Shown here piece by piece: positions 18,197-28,184 of a DNA stretch of 64,000 nucleotides. Under the pieces are notes generated by a model, which was not told where the DNA came from, searched no databases, and saw nothing but the letters and a program-made list of their open reading frames with translations. The stretch is from Borrelia puertoricensis. Lineage in GTDB: Bacteria > Spirochaetota > Spirochaetia > Borreliales > Borreliaceae. Both the position numbers and the translations under genes were made by a program. How positions within the stretch are numbered: the stretch's first letter is position 1; each line of letters starts with the position of its first letter. The stretch spans positions 248,001 to 312,000 of the forward strand of contig NZ_CP075379.1 in assembly GCF_023035875.1 (NCBI RefSeq). The letters run 5' to 3'.

Positions 18197-20311
18197 ATGA
18201 AAATTTGGGAAAAAAAAGAAATTGACATCAAAAAAGAAAATATAATCAATATTGCAAAAAAATATAACATTAGCACTTTTGAAGCAACACTGCTACTTAG
18301 AAGAGAAATTAAAGAAGAAGACTTTTTATTTTTTATTGAAAATAGCGTAAATTTAATGCACAATCCATTCTTATTAAAGAATATAAACAAATTCATTTAT
18401 AGAATGAACGAAGCCATTTCAGAAAAGGAAAATGTATTAATCTTTGGGGACAAAGATGCCGACGGAATCACAGCTACAATAATAATGTACGAAACCCTTA
18501 AAGATTTTGGAATCAATGTAACCTATAAAATACCCTCTAATGGAGAATTTTATGGCCTTACAAAAGAGATAATTGATAAGGCATTTGAAGATAAAATATC
18601 AATAATAATTACCGTTGATTGTGGAATTTCTAACGTTGAAGAAGCAAATTATGCAAGATCAAAAAACATAGAAGTAATAATTACAGACCATCATCTCCCA
18701 AACAAAGAAATTGACATAGAAAATATAATCATTAACCCTCATTTAAAAGGTGATCTCTCTCCATTTAAAGAAATAGCTGGATGTTATGTCAGTTTTAAAG
18801 CATGTCTTGCCCTATACCTCTCCACTACCAATCTTTATAATAAAAACATGGTATTTTTATTTCTAGAAAGATTAAATAATAATATTACACTTCATGCAAT
18901 AGAAATAAACAACTACATTTTTAAAAAGTATATAACTCTAGAAAGCAATAATGACTTACAAATCAATATTAATAAACTAGAAGAATTCTCACAAAGTAAA
19001 TATGTAATTGTATTTAATAAAGATGAACAAAATCAACTTCTAAATGAATTTTTTAATCAAAAAATAGATATTGAAACAATTGACATTAGTGAAAATTTCG
19101 TAAAAAAATATCCTAAATTTGCTAAAAAAACACTAAAAGAGCTCATGCAAATTACCAAATATTTTAAATATAGAGAAATTAATATTAAAGAAAAACTATA
19201 TTACATATTTTACAACATAATATTTGAAATAAATAAAGATTTACTAAAAAACTGCCTTAAGAGACTTAAATTTGTCGTAATAGGAACTATTGCTGATAAC
19301 ATGCCAATTATTAATGAAAATCGAATAATTGTAAGAGAAGGACTTAAAGAAATCGCACTAAGAGAAAACATATCCATTAACTATCTATTAAAAGAGGTAA
19401 ATATACTAACAAAACCAATGATCACTGCAACAGATATTGCGTTTAAAATTGCTCCAATATTAAATTCAACAGGAAGACTTGAAAAAGCAGATATTACAAT
19501 TCAATTTTTATTAACCGAAGATATTAATCAAATAGAAAATAAGTTTAAAGAAATTAAAAACATAAATATTTTAAGAAAACGCAAAGAAGATATATCTTGG
19601 AATACACATAATGAGAATATTATTTTTAAAAATGATAAATTCATAGTATGTTACGACAAACATACTCCAAAAGGAATTAGTTCTCGAATGGCAACAAGAC
19701 TTTCTACTTATTACCAAAAAGTTGCTGTTTTCTTAACAAGACAAGAAAATATAATTAAAGGATCCATAAGATCAAACAATAAAGTAAATTCAAAAGAATT
19801 AATTTCGATGATACCAAATCATTTAATAATAAATTCTGGGGGACACAAAGCCGCTGCTGGATTTACTCTCTATGAGAGTGTATTAAGTGAATTTATAAAA
19901 GAACTTGAAAATGCTCTTGAAAAGATAGAATACAAAGAATTATATGAAGATTCAATACTCATAGATGCGATTATACCTAAAGACTTTAATAAAAAAGAAC
20001 TTTTAAAAATAATAAACTTGTTTGAACCTTATGGACATGGTTTTAGAGAATTTATTTTTATGATGGAAAACGTATACATTCAAGATCTCAGAACAATTGA
20101 TAAAAATGGAAATTCAAAACATATAAGCATGAAAATCAAAAACAATAAAGATTATTATAAAGCTATCTACTTTAATGGAACTCAAAGTATCCAAAAACTC
20201 GGTATAAAAGATGGCCAAAATATAGATATAATATGTACAATTAGTGAAGATCTTTACAATCAAAACGATAAAATTTTAAAAATTATTGATATCAAAAAGA
20301 GACAAAATTAG
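18197..20311 (+). CDS. recJ: single-strand-specific exonuclease RecJ
   Basis: A 5'-3' exonuclease that resects single-stranded DNA in recombination and mismatch repair. The 704 residues carry the DHH phosphoesterase motifs: FGDKDADGITA (Asp85, Asp87, Asp89), VDCGISN (Asp141) and TDHHLPN (Asp164-His165-His166). The DHHA1 motif SGGHKAAAGF follows, then a C-terminal OB-like domain. An insert between the DHH motifs (about 200-350) is lysine- and asparagine-rich. It is flanked by the RecO-like gene and a M23 peptidase whose GTG start overlaps the recJ stop by one base (TAGTG). Confidence 0.94.
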   Translation: MKIWEKKEIDIKKENIINIAKKYNISTFEATLLLRREIKEEDFLFFIENSVNLMHNPFLLKNINKFIYRMNEAISEKENVLIFGDKDADGITATIIMYETLKDFGINVTYKIPSNGEFYGLTKEIIDKAFEDKISIIITVDCGISNVEEANYARSKNIEVIITDHHLPNKEIDIENIIINPHLKGDLSPFKEIAGCYVSFKACLALYLSTTNLYNKNMVFLFLERLNNNITLHAIEINNYIFKKYITLESNNDLQININKLEEFSQSKYVIVFNKDEQNQLLNEFFNQKIDIETIDISENFVKKYPKFAKKTLKELMQITKYFKYREINIKEKLYYIFYNIIFEINKDLLKNCLKRLKFVVIGTIADNMPIINENRIIVREGLKEIALRENISINYLLKEVNILTKPMITATDIAFKIAPILNSTGRLEKADITIQFLLTEDINQIENKFKEIKNINILRKRKEDISWNTHNENIIFKNDKFIVCYDKHTPKGISSRMATRLSTYYQKVAVFLTRQENIIKGSIRSNNKVNSKELISMIPNHLIINSGGHKAAAGFTLYESVLSEFIKELENALEKIEYKELYEDSILIDAIIPKDFNKKELLKIINLFEPYGHGFREFIFMMENVYIQDLRTIDKNGNSKHISMKIKNNKDYYKAIYFNGTQSIQKLGIKDGQNIDIICTISEDLYNQNDKILKIIDIKKRQN

Positions 20312-21249
20312 TGCTTAACATCAAAAGCCTTTTATTTACATTCATAACAGGACTACTTAACATCAATGCAATAAGTAATGATACCATAAAAAGTTACTAT
20401 AAAAAAGAAACTTTCCAGGGAGATAATATTTACTTTGCAAGCAACAAAAATTTCAAAAAACTATCTCTTTTAGGTACAAATCAAAAACCTATTTTAAGTG
20501 CATCTCCCTTCAAATTCAACGTAGGAAACAGAGAATACCATATAGCACTAATAGGAATTACACCAATGATCAAAGAAGGAAAAAGGAAAATTAAAATAGA
20601 ATTTGAACATAAAACATATATAAAAGAAATAGAGATAAAAAAACTCAAATTTAAAAAAACAACAGTCAAGCTCAATAAGCTTAAATCCAAACTTATTAAA
20701 AGTCAACAATCACCTAAAGAAAAAAAACAAGCTCTCACATTATGGAATATAATTGGAAATATAGGAGATACAACAATTTACCACTACGATACATTGGTTT
20801 ATCCAATCAAAGATCAATACAAAATAACGAGTCCTTACGGAGACCAAAGAATTTATATGCAAGACAAGAAAAAAATATCAAGCCATAAAATGCACAATGG
20901 AAAAGATTATGCCCCACTTAAAAGAGAAAAAACACCTATTTTCTCAGCTGGTAGAGGCAAAGTAGTATTCGCAAGAGATAGAGAAATTACTGGCAAAACC
21001 GTAATAATTCAACATTTACCAGGAGTATTTACAATTTATTTACATCTCTCAAAATTTGGAGTTAAAGAGAATTCAATAGTAAATACAGGTGAATACATTG
21101 GTCATGTTGGCAATACAGGAATTTCAACAGGACCTCATCTACATTTTGAAGTTAGAATTAATGGGGTTGCAGTAAACCCAGATTTTTTCTTAGAACAAAT
21201 GCTTATTGACAAAAACCAAATAATCAATAACACTAAAAGGATAGAGTAA
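20311..21249 (+). CDS. secreted M23 peptidase
   Basis: A 312-residue protein with an N-terminal signal-like hydrophobic stretch (residues 4-22), a beta-rich domain of about 90 residues, a lysine-rich linker (110-140) and a C-terminal M23 domain. Zinc ligands are visible: His195 and Asp199 in MHNGKDYAP, and the HLH of GPHLHFEVR (His276, His278). It should cut peptidoglycan cross-links in the periplasm. It starts with GTG, overlapping the recJ stop. The beta-rich N-terminal part lacks LysM or coiled coil, so this is a different architecture from the other two M23 proteins in the window. Confidence 0.88.
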   Translation: MLNIKSLLFTFITGLLNINAISNDTIKSYYKKETFQGDNIYFASNKNFKKLSLLGTNQKPILSASPFKFNVGNREYHIALIGITPMIKEGKRKIKIEFEHKTYIKEIEIKKLKFKKTTVKLNKLKSKLIKSQQSPKEKKQALTLWNIIGNIGDTTIYHYDTLVYPIKDQYKITSPYGDQRIYMQDKKKISSHKMHNGKDYAPLKREKTPIFSAGRGKVVFARDREITGKTVIIQHLPGVFTIYLHLSKFGVKENSIVNTGEYIGHVGNTGISTGPHLHFEVRINGVAVNPDFFLEQMLIDKNQIINNTKRIE

Positions 21250-21253
21250 AAAT

Positions 21254-21263
21254 AAGGAGGTGA
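21254..21263 (+). promoter_or_regulatory. full-length Shine-Dalgarno site of rpsU
   Basis: AAGGAGGTGA matches the 16S rRNA anti-Shine-Dalgarno over ten bases. It fixes the rpsU start at TTG 21269 rather than the GTG at 21260 that lies inside the site itself. Confidence 0.8.
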
Positions 21264-21268
21264 TTTTT

Positions 21269-21478
21269 TTGATAACTGTCAATGTTGACAAAAATGAAGG
21301 CTTAGAAAAAGCACTAAAACGTTTCAAAAGAATGATTGAAAAAGAAGCGATAATTAGAGAATGGAAAAGAAGAGAATATTATGAAAAACCATCTACCATT
21401 CGCGTCAAAAAAGAAAAAGCATTCAAAAGAAAACAAGCAAAAAAAGTAAGAAAGTTAAAACAAAAAATCGGTAAATAA
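21269..21478 (+). CDS. rpsU: 30S ribosomal protein S21
   Basis: A small, strongly basic protein of the 30S platform, needed for initiation on natural mRNAs. The 69 residues start [11 protein letters not shown] and show the S21 core: an N-terminal strand, then [14 protein letters not shown] and a lysine-rich tail ending RKLKQKIGK. The start is TTG 21269, eight bases after AAGGAGG. An in-frame GTG at 21260 would add three residues but overlaps the ribosome site and is rejected. It closes the recO-recJ-M23 unit and is followed by a terminator hairpin. Confidence 0.93.
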   Translation: MITVNVDKNEGLEKALKRFKRMIEKEAIIREWKRREYYEKPSTIRVKKEKAFKRKQAKKVRKLKQKIGK

Positions 21479-21486
21479 TAAAATAG

Positions 21487-21515
21487 AGGGATATTCATAT
21501 TGAATGTCCTTTTTA
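21487..21515. terminator. rho-independent terminator between rpsU and ftsK
   Basis: AGGGATATTCA (21487-21497) pairs with TGAATGTCCTT (21501-21511) through two G-T pairs around a 3-base loop, followed by TTTT. It lies nine bases after the rpsU stop and just before the convergent ftsK stop, so it may serve both. Confidence 0.75.
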
Positions 21516-21519
21516 ATAT

Positions 21520-23862
21520 CTAAATAAACACATCCCGTGGTTTTGAGCCATTTACAGGACCTATATATCCCATCTCTTCCATAAGCTCAATAATTCGTGC
21601 AGCTCTATTATATCCTATCTTTAATCGTCTCTGTAGATAAGACGCAGATGCTTTTTTCGTAGAACGAATAATTTCAAGAGCTTCCTCAAACATAGGCTCA
21701 TCTGAAGGATTTAGAACCACAGTATCAGCTCCCACAACACTATCAATAAATATTTCATCATCAATATAATTCGGGGTACCAAATTTTTTCACTTCTTCAA
21801 CTAATCTATAAACTTCCTTTTCATTCAAAAATCCACCTTGAATTCTTTGAGGGAAAGGTGTAGTAGGACTAACATAAAGCATATCACCCTTACCTAAAAG
21901 TTTCTCAGCACCTGATGCTCCAAGAATTATTCTTGAGTCCATGGAACTAGCAACCATAAAGGAAATCCTTGAGGGAAAATTAGCCTTTATTACTCCCGTA
22001 ATAACATCAACAGATGGTCTTTGAGTAGCAAGAACTAAATGCATTCCAACAGCCCGAGCCATAGCTGCAAGTCTAGAAATCAAATTTTCTAAATCCTTTC
22101 TTGCAGAAAGGATCAAATCTGCAAATTCATCAATAATGATTACCAAATAAGGTAATGAGGCTTCATTTAACTCTTTTTCCAGTATTTTTTTATTATAAGA
22201 ATTAATATCCCTCACAAGAAAATTATCAAGAAGAACATATCTTCTCTCCATCTCATCAAGACACCAACGAAGGGCTTCCAAGGCTCTATTTACATCAGTA
22301 ATAACCGGGGTTAACAAATGTGGAATATCATTAAAAAGCTTAAGCTCAACCACTTTAGGATCTATTAGTACAAGTTTAACATCATCTGGGGATTTTGAAA
22401 AAATAATTGAAGCAATAAGTGAATTCACACAAACCGATTTTCCAGCCCCAGTAGCACCTGCTATTAAAAGATGGGGAGCATTGATAAGATCAAAAACAAC
22501 ATTACTTCCATTAATTTCTTTACCAAGTGCAAAAGGCACTTTAAAATCACTTTGAAACTCTTTACTATTTATTATTTCTGAGATTAAAATAAATTCTCGT
22601 CTTTTATTAGGAATTTCTATCCCAACAGCTTCTTTACCAGGTATTGGTGCAATAATTCTAACCCGAACTGCTGCAAGCCTTAAGGCAATATTATCAGATA
22701 TAGAAGTTATTCTTGAAAGCTTAATACCTTTATCAGGACGAACAGCATACATTGTAACAACGGGTCCTTTAATAACATCAATAAGCTTAGCATTAATATT
22801 AAATTCTTTAAAAGTTTCCTGTAAAATCATCGATTGTTTTTGAATTTCTCGATCATATTCAACATCTTCAGTTTCACTTTTAGGTTCTCTTTGATCAAAA
22901 ACAGAAATATTTATTAAATAATTATCACTACTCTCACCTACTAGTAAGTTTCCATAATCAATCTTAACAAGATTACTTATTATGCCCTTATGCCTTATAT
23001 CACCAACCTTAATTTTTCCACTAGACACTAACTTATTATCCTCAAATTCTGCTAATGTTTTATACTTAGAATCATCTGTGATATTTAGATCACACTGAGA
23101 ATCTTGAAACGATTCCTCTTCCGATAAGTTGTCATCGCTTACCCCTGATTGACAAAAAATGGTTTTATCTAAATTAACATCTAAAGGTTTATTAGGTTTT
23201 CTTAAAAAGGCTTTAAAAGACCATAAAGCCTGATATTCTTCATCATTAATAATATTATCTCCCTTATCAAAAGTCTTAGCTACATCCAAATTACCATCAT
23301 AATCATTATACACTCTAATATTTTTTTTAATTTTTAGAGTACTTAAAAACGGTAAAAAAGCAAACATACTTTCAAACAAAATTTTCAATTTAAATACTAT
23401 AAAATGAAAAGTATTTAAAATAAAACTAGCATCATTAAAAATGACATAATTTAAGTAAATCCAAATAACAAGTTCCAAAATTAAAATAAGAAAAACAAAA
23501 AAATTGCCAAGCATAATCCCAAAATTACTCAAAAACCAATTAATAAAATTAGAACCCTCAAGATCAGAATTAATTCTTAACCAAAATGTCAGCGTAAAAA
23601 ATAAAATAACCGTATAATTCCAATTAAATACAAATCTCTTGCTAAACATATTGTTGCGATAAACGTACCAATTTACAAGAGGATAAAGTATTAGATAAAA
23701 TGATAAAAATGAAAAAGTATTTAGAAGCATATGACCTATAAGATTAAAAACAAAAAATATGAATATATTTCCTACAGGGGTTAAAGCAACAAAAAGCGAG
23801 AATGATATAACAGCCAACATAAAAAAAAACAAAAAATGAAAATAATGATAAAAATTTTTCAT
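21520..23862 (-). CDS. ftsK: DNA translocase FtsK
   Basis: A septal, hexameric ATPase that pumps DNA during division and chromosome resolution. The 780 residues have four or five membrane helices in the first 170 residues, an acidic linker (about 190-330), the motor with Walker A AGATGAGKS and Walker B VIIIDEFADLI, and a C-terminal winged-helix gamma domain (SASYLQRRLKIGYNRAARI) that reads orientation sequences. The ending GPVNGSKPRDVFI is typical. The linear Borrelia chromosome has no dimer-resolution need, so its main task is likely terminal segregation at the septum (inference). ATG 23862 follows a weak ribosome site. Confidence 0.95.
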   Translation of the reverse strand: MKNFYHYFHFLFFFMLAVISFSLFVALTPVGNIFIFFVFNLIGHMLLNTFSFLSFYLILYPLVNWYVYRNNMFSKRFVFNWNYTVILFFTLTFWLRINSDLEGSNFINWFLSNFGIMLGNFFVFLILILELVIWIYLNYVIFNDASFILNTFHFIVFKLKILFESMFAFLPFLSTLKIKKNIRVYNDYDGNLDVAKTFDKGDNIINDEEYQALWSFKAFLRKPNKPLDVNLDKTIFCQSGVSDDNLSEEESFQDSQCDLNITDDSKYKTLAEFEDNKLVSSGKIKVGDIRHKGIISNLVKIDYGNLLVGESSDNYLINISVFDQREPKSETEDVEYDREIQKQSMILQETFKEFNINAKLIDVIKGPVVTMYAVRPDKGIKLSRITSISDNIALRLAAVRVRIIAPIPGKEAVGIEIPNKRREFILISEIINSKEFQSDFKVPFALGKEINGSNVVFDLINAPHLLIAGATGAGKSVCVNSLIASIIFSKSPDDVKLVLIDPKVVELKLFNDIPHLLTPVITDVNRALEALRWCLDEMERRYVLLDNFLVRDINSYNKKILEKELNEASLPYLVIIIDEFADLILSARKDLENLISRLAAMARAVGMHLVLATQRPSVDVITGVIKANFPSRISFMVASSMDSRIILGASGAEKLLGKGDMLYVSPTTPFPQRIQGGFLNEKEVYRLVEEVKKFGTPNYIDDEIFIDSVVGADTVVLNPSDEPMFEEALEIIRSTKKASASYLQRRLKIGYNRAARIIELMEEMGYIGPVNGSKPRDVFI

Positions 23863-23875
23863 AACTCTATTAAAA

Positions 23876-24670
23876 TCAAAAAAGAAAATAAACTAAACTT
23901 ACAAGTATAATTAAATAAACCGAAAAATAATAAAGTTTACTATCCTTAAGCATTTTAACAAACAAACTAATTGAACATAATCCAACCATAAAAGCAATAA
24001 TTGCTCCCAAGTTTATCTCAAAAACACTAAAAAGCATATCTGATTCAAATAACTCCTTATACTTTAAAAATAAACTTCCAAAAACAATAGGAATTAAAGA
24101 TAAGAACGAAATCTCAAACGACTCTGACCTGCTAAACCCAAGCAAAACTGAGGTAAAAATTGTAATTCCTGAACGAGAAATACCCGGCATAGCTCCAATT
24201 CCTTGCATGATCCCAATTAAACATCCTGCAAGCAAAATATTTTTTTTTAAATCAAAAATTAAAATCTTAGATTCAAGCAAAAACAATAAAATACTTGTCA
24301 AAATAAAATTAACTAAAACTAAATCAAGAGTAAATAACTCATTAAAATTTTCCATAAAAATTACAACAAATGCTGTAATAAGAGTGATTATTAATATGAG
24401 TAATATTAATCTCAACTTTGCAAAATCCAATTTGGTAGTCTTTCTTAAAACAAATTTTACCAAAACTACCACAAGTTCTAATATTCGTTTGCGATAATAA
24501 ATCATTACAACCAAAACAGTTGCAAAGTGCAAATAAATATCAAATACCATAGGAATATCAATATGCATAAACTTTTTTAAAAGCAACAAATGCCCTGAAC
24601 TAGATATAGGCAAAAATTCAGAAATTCCTTGAACAAAACCTAAAATCACAACTCTTAAAACATTTTCCAT
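23876..24670 (-). CDS. uppP: undecaprenyl-diphosphatase UppP (BacA)
   Basis: Dephosphorylates undecaprenyl pyrophosphate to recycle the lipid carrier for cell-wall synthesis. The 264-residue membrane protein has both family motifs: [15 protein letters not shown] near the N-terminus, with the catalytic Glu and the SSSGH signature, and [13 protein letters not shown] at mid-protein. About eight hydrophobic segments are present. It lies between ftsK (13 bases away) and slt (15 bases away), so these envelope and division genes are probably one transcript. Confidence 0.95.
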   Translation of the reverse strand: MENVLRVVILGFVQGISEFLPISSSGHLLLLKKFMHIDIPMVFDIYLHFATVLVVMIYYRKRILELVVVLVKFVLRKTTKLDFAKLRLILLILIITLITAFVVIFMENFNELFTLDLVLVNFILTSILLFLLESKILIFDLKKNILLAGCLIGIMQGIGAMPGISRSGITIFTSVLLGFSRSESFEISFLSLIPIVFGSLFLKYKELFESDMLFSVFEINLGAIIAFMVGLCSISLFVKMLKDSKLYYFSVYLIILVSLVYFLF

Positions 24671-24685
24671 CCAGTTCTCGACAAC

Positions 24686-26830
24686 CTAAAAATTTTTGGG
24701 GAATTTACCCATAATATATTCTATAATAAAATCCATTCCCTTACCCTCATATAAAGCATCATACAACACACAATAAACCAATATCTTCTTAACGTAATTT
24801 CTAGTTTGCCCAAAAGGAATTGCTTCAATGAAAAGCTCCTTAGGTAAATGCACATAATCTCTCTCCCATTTACGCACATTTCCAATGCCACCATTATAGG
24901 ATGCAAGCGCTTTATATACCTCTCCTAGCATTCTTATCCTTTTACTTAAATAATAAGTTCCTATGATAACATTATCTTTTGGTTGTTTCAAATCATAATC
25001 ATAATATTTAATTTCTCTAGAAACATCAACTGATGTTAAAGGCATAATCTGCATAAGTCCAATAGCACCAGGCTTAGACACAGCATTTCCTTTAAAACTA
25101 CTCTCAGCCTTTATTAAAGAAAACACAAGACTGGGCTCAAGTTTTCGTCTCTCTGACCAATACCTAATTAAATCATTATACAAACACGGATAGAGGCGCT
25201 TATAATCATCTCTACTTAAAGCCGAGTTATCTTGTCTTACAAGATAGTTAATAGCAAGTGTAGATTCATAATAATATTCATGTCTTACAAGTTCATCATA
25301 AAGGTTACGGTAAAAATTAGGAGAAAACTTATAACCATTATTAAAATCACTAGCAACAAAAGCACTAACATAAGAATGAAGATTAAATTTTAAAAACCCT
25401 TCTAAAAACCTTTCATAATCAGACTGATCATAATGAATATCTAAATCATTTTCAAAAAAATCATTAATACTTTGATTCAACAAATATTTGCTCATAAATG
25501 AGGCATAAGATATCCGATCATACTTAATAGAAGAACGCAAAAGTTCGTTATACTCATTTCCCAACTTAGGAGCAATCAATTTATGATGTATAAGCCTTGC
25601 ATTAATAAAGGCAAGTTTAGATAAAACAGCACCACCAATAATATTTTGACCATTACGATAAAGTGCATATAAATTATCATAATCCTTAAGTTGCACAGCC
25701 TCTAGAATATATTCATCTAATACCTTAATAAAGCCAAGATTATTCCTATCTCTATCCGTATAAAATTTAGCTACATTTTGAGCAAAATAATTTCTTGTAT
25801 TCTTCAGAAATATTAAATTGCCAAAAATTTCATTAAGTATGTCTAACCTATAAGGTTCATTCTCAAGAGAAGTATTTTCTAAATATTTAACTATGGTAAA
25901 AAACCCTACGTCCTTTTTTAATCTTAAATTAATAAGCCCTAAATAATAATCCTTATAAACACTATTTAAACTACTAAAAAAAGACAACGCCTTGCTAATA
26001 TAGCCTGAACCTAGAAAAGCTTTATAAACATCATTTAAAAATACAAAATTATTATAATATTTCTTAAAATCATCATTTAATATACTGATTGCACCTTTTA
26101 AATCTCCATTAGCTACCAAGGATTTAAACTTAACAAGATTAAAAAAACTGGAACTTAAAAGACTGGATCTCTCTTCAAGAACAAGATAATCATGAGCCCT
26201 TACGTGTAAATATTCTGATGGCAATTCTTCAAACAATTTACTGAAATAAATCAATGATGAATTAATATCAGAAGCATTAAAATAAAGCACCGCCTTAAAT
26301 AAAAGATTTTCATTCTCTTGAGATTGTGCAAAATTCATCTTTTCAAGCTTATTTAAAACCAAAAGAGCTTCATCATTCTTTTTTTGCCAATAAAGACTTT
26401 TAAAATATCCTAATATAATAAATTTATTATTATAATATCTTTCGTAAAGTTTGCGTCCAACAAGTTCAGCCTCAAAATATTCCCTTCTAGAATTATAATA
26501 TTCAAGAAGTTTAATTCCAGCAAATTGAGATGCAATATCATTGCTACCCTTTATTGCCTTATACATATATTCCTTAAACTTTTTATCATATCCTATTTTT
26601 TTAAAAAGATAAGCAATATAAACATAAGAATTTGAATCTATGCCAAAATATTCATCGAAATTTTTTCCTGCGTAGTCAAAATTCCATAACCAATTCAAAT
26701 GACTTAAATCAAAATTATCAACATTCCTTTTAACTATATTGTTATTTAAAGACCCTTTCCCAAAAGAACAAGAAAATAAACTTAATAAGAACAAACAAAT
26801 AATTTGACTAAACATAATTACTATTTTCAC
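24686..26830 (-). CDS. slt: Slt-type lytic transglycosylase lipoprotein
   Basis: Cleaves the glycan strands of peptidoglycan to anhydro ends. The protein has a lipoprotein signal (hydrophobic run ending SLFS-C), a long alpha-solenoid of about 500 residues like the U-shaped ring of Slt70, and a C-terminal SLT domain with catalytic Glu in SLIKAESSFKGNAVSKPGAIGLMQIMP and the later ASYNGGIGNVRKW motif (written here only as markers). The frame is open upstream to 26878. GTG 26830 gives a lysine after the start and a good signal peptide; ATG 26815 is the alternative. Either overlaps the end of the preceding gene. 714 residues from GTG. Confidence 0.88.
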   Translation of the reverse strand: MKIVIMFSQIICLFLLSLFSCSFGKGSLNNNIVKRNVDNFDLSHLNWLWNFDYAGKNFDEYFGIDSNSYVYIAYLFKKIGYDKKFKEYMYKAIKGSNDIASQFAGIKLLEYYNSRREYFEAELVGRKLYERYYNNKFIILGYFKSLYWQKKNDEALLVLNKLEKMNFAQSQENENLLFKAVLYFNASDINSSLIYFSKLFEELPSEYLHVRAHDYLVLEERSSLLSSSFFNLVKFKSLVANGDLKGAISILNDDFKKYYNNFVFLNDVYKAFLGSGYISKALSFFSSLNSVYKDYYLGLINLRLKKDVGFFTIVKYLENTSLENEPYRLDILNEIFGNLIFLKNTRNYFAQNVAKFYTDRDRNNLGFIKVLDEYILEAVQLKDYDNLYALYRNGQNIIGGAVLSKLAFINARLIHHKLIAPKLGNEYNELLRSSIKYDRISYASFMSKYLLNQSINDFFENDLDIHYDQSDYERFLEGFLKFNLHSYVSAFVASDFNNGYKFSPNFYRNLYDELVRHEYYYESTLAINYLVRQDNSALSRDDYKRLYPCLYNDLIRYWSERRKLEPSLVFSLIKAESSFKGNAVSKPGAIGLMQIMPLTSVDVSREIKYYDYDLKQPKDNVIIGTYYLSKRIRMLGEVYKALASYNGGIGNVRKWERDYVHLPKELFIEAIPFGQTRNYVKKILVYCVLYDALYEGKGMDFIIEYIMGKFPKNF

Positions 26831-27995
26831 ATTTAGTAATTTTTTCTTCTCTATAAAAAGGACAACCATAAATTGCAAAATTTTTAGGATTTAATACTTT
26901 AGAAAAAATCAAAAACAATGAAAAAAATATCAAAAGAAATAAAGAAATAAGACTTAAATAAAGCATAGAAGTTTGTATTAAACCCTCTTCCGAATCTAAA
27001 TCCAATAAACTCTCTTCAATATCTGTAGCAAAATCTTCCTTACTAAAATCCAAAGTAACATCATCAAGTTTACTCTCACCCAACCCATTATCAAGATCGG
27101 TAATAATGTCCTCAACGTTCAAATTATCAGAATAAGAATCTTGCAGAGTATAAACATTAACACTCTTAAAATCAGTGTCCTCATCTTCAACTAATTTAAC
27201 AGTATTAGCAGCAGAATTATTAGAAGCAGCACTCGAATCACTAATATCAACAGAAATATTATCTAAATCGAAAGCATCTCGACTGACAGTATCTTTATCA
27301 TCAAGGACATGTTCTTCAATTTCATTCCTCTCATCAATATTATTCTCAAAACCATCTCCTGTAAGGCCAAAATCAAAATTTTCTAAATTAAGATCAGAAT
27401 CCAAATTTTCACTTACCAATGTACCATTATCTGAATTTAAAGAATCAGATAATAAATCAAAATTATTCTCATTACTAAAAAGCTCTTCGTCTGCAGACAA
27501 ATTTTGGGAATTAGGTAAATCATTAAAATTATCTAAATCACCATCTAAAGAATCATACTGCCCAGCAACACTGCCAAATTCTTTAACAAATTCCTCTCCA
27601 CGCTCTACACCACTAAAACCAACGGGCGAATCACTCGACTTAGCACTCTCTAAATCACTAATTTCTTCCGAACCTACAGCAAGATTAATCGAGCTTAAAT
27701 CAAACTTAGACTTATTTGCAATTCCATCACACTCACCATAAACATAAAGCATCATAGAATCTATTTTGAAATAAACATTTATATTAGCACTCTCTTTCCT
27801 AAGATTATCTAAGAAAAAAGACCCAATAATAACAGAATTAGAAAAGTCGTCATGCTCACTAATATAAAAATCCAATTTTACATTAGTCTCATCTGCAATC
27901 TTACCTAATACCACTCTCTTTACAGCAGTATCATCCAAATTTAAAATTGAAAAATATTCATCATTAGACAGCCTTATGGCTAAAAACCCTTTCAA
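26808..27995 (-). CDS. hypothetical acidic protein with C-terminal membrane helix
   Basis: Family not recognised. After a compact N-terminal part of about 110 residues (KGFLAIRLSNDEYFS, then beta-rich segments) comes a very acidic, serine- and asparagine-rich region of about 230 residues with few prolines, for example repeated DLDN, DNIS and SDSL runs. It ends with one strong membrane helix (SMLYLSLISLFLLIFFSLFL) and a short tail with two cysteines. The layout suggests an anchored protein with a long flexible charged arm. The start is uncertain: the frame opens at TTG 28085, but TTG 27995 has AAAGG nine bases before it. It overlaps slt by about 20 bases, so the two are co-translated. Confidence 0.75.
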   Translation of the reverse strand: MKGFLAIRLSNDEYFSILNLDDTAVKRVVLGKIADETNVKLDFYISEHDDFSNSVIIGSFFLDNLRKESANINVYFKIDSMMLYVYGECDGIANKSKFDLSSINLAVGSEEISDLESAKSSDSPVGFSGVERGEEFVKEFGSVAGQYDSLDGDLDNFNDLPNSQNLSADEELFSNENNFDLLSDSLNSDNGTLVSENLDSDLNLENFDFGLTGDGFENNIDERNEIEEHVLDDKDTVSRDAFDLDNISVDISDSSAASNNSAANTVKLVEDEDTDFKSVNVYTLQDSYSDNLNVEDIITDLDNGLGESKLDDVTLDFSKEDFATDIEESLLDLDSEEGLIQTSMLYLSLISLFLLIFFSLFLIFSKVLNPKNFAIYGCPFYREEKITKCENSNYV

Positions 27996-28184
27996 AAATT
28001 CCAACCTTTTTGTTCTTTTGTAAAAAACAAATTTATATATAATTAAACTATAACAATAATATAATATAATTAATACTATGTTCAACTTACAAGTAATCTT
28101 TTATTAAACAGAGAAAATACTCAAAGACTATAAACTACTGTTTTATATGATATTACTAAATATGACTTTTTAGGAGAAGTTAGG

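Noticed and set aside
27175..27741. 188-codon plus-strand frame rich in Ser, Leu and Lys
   Set aside because: It is the antisense of the acidic low-complexity region of the 26808-27995 gene; the composition explains the open frame.
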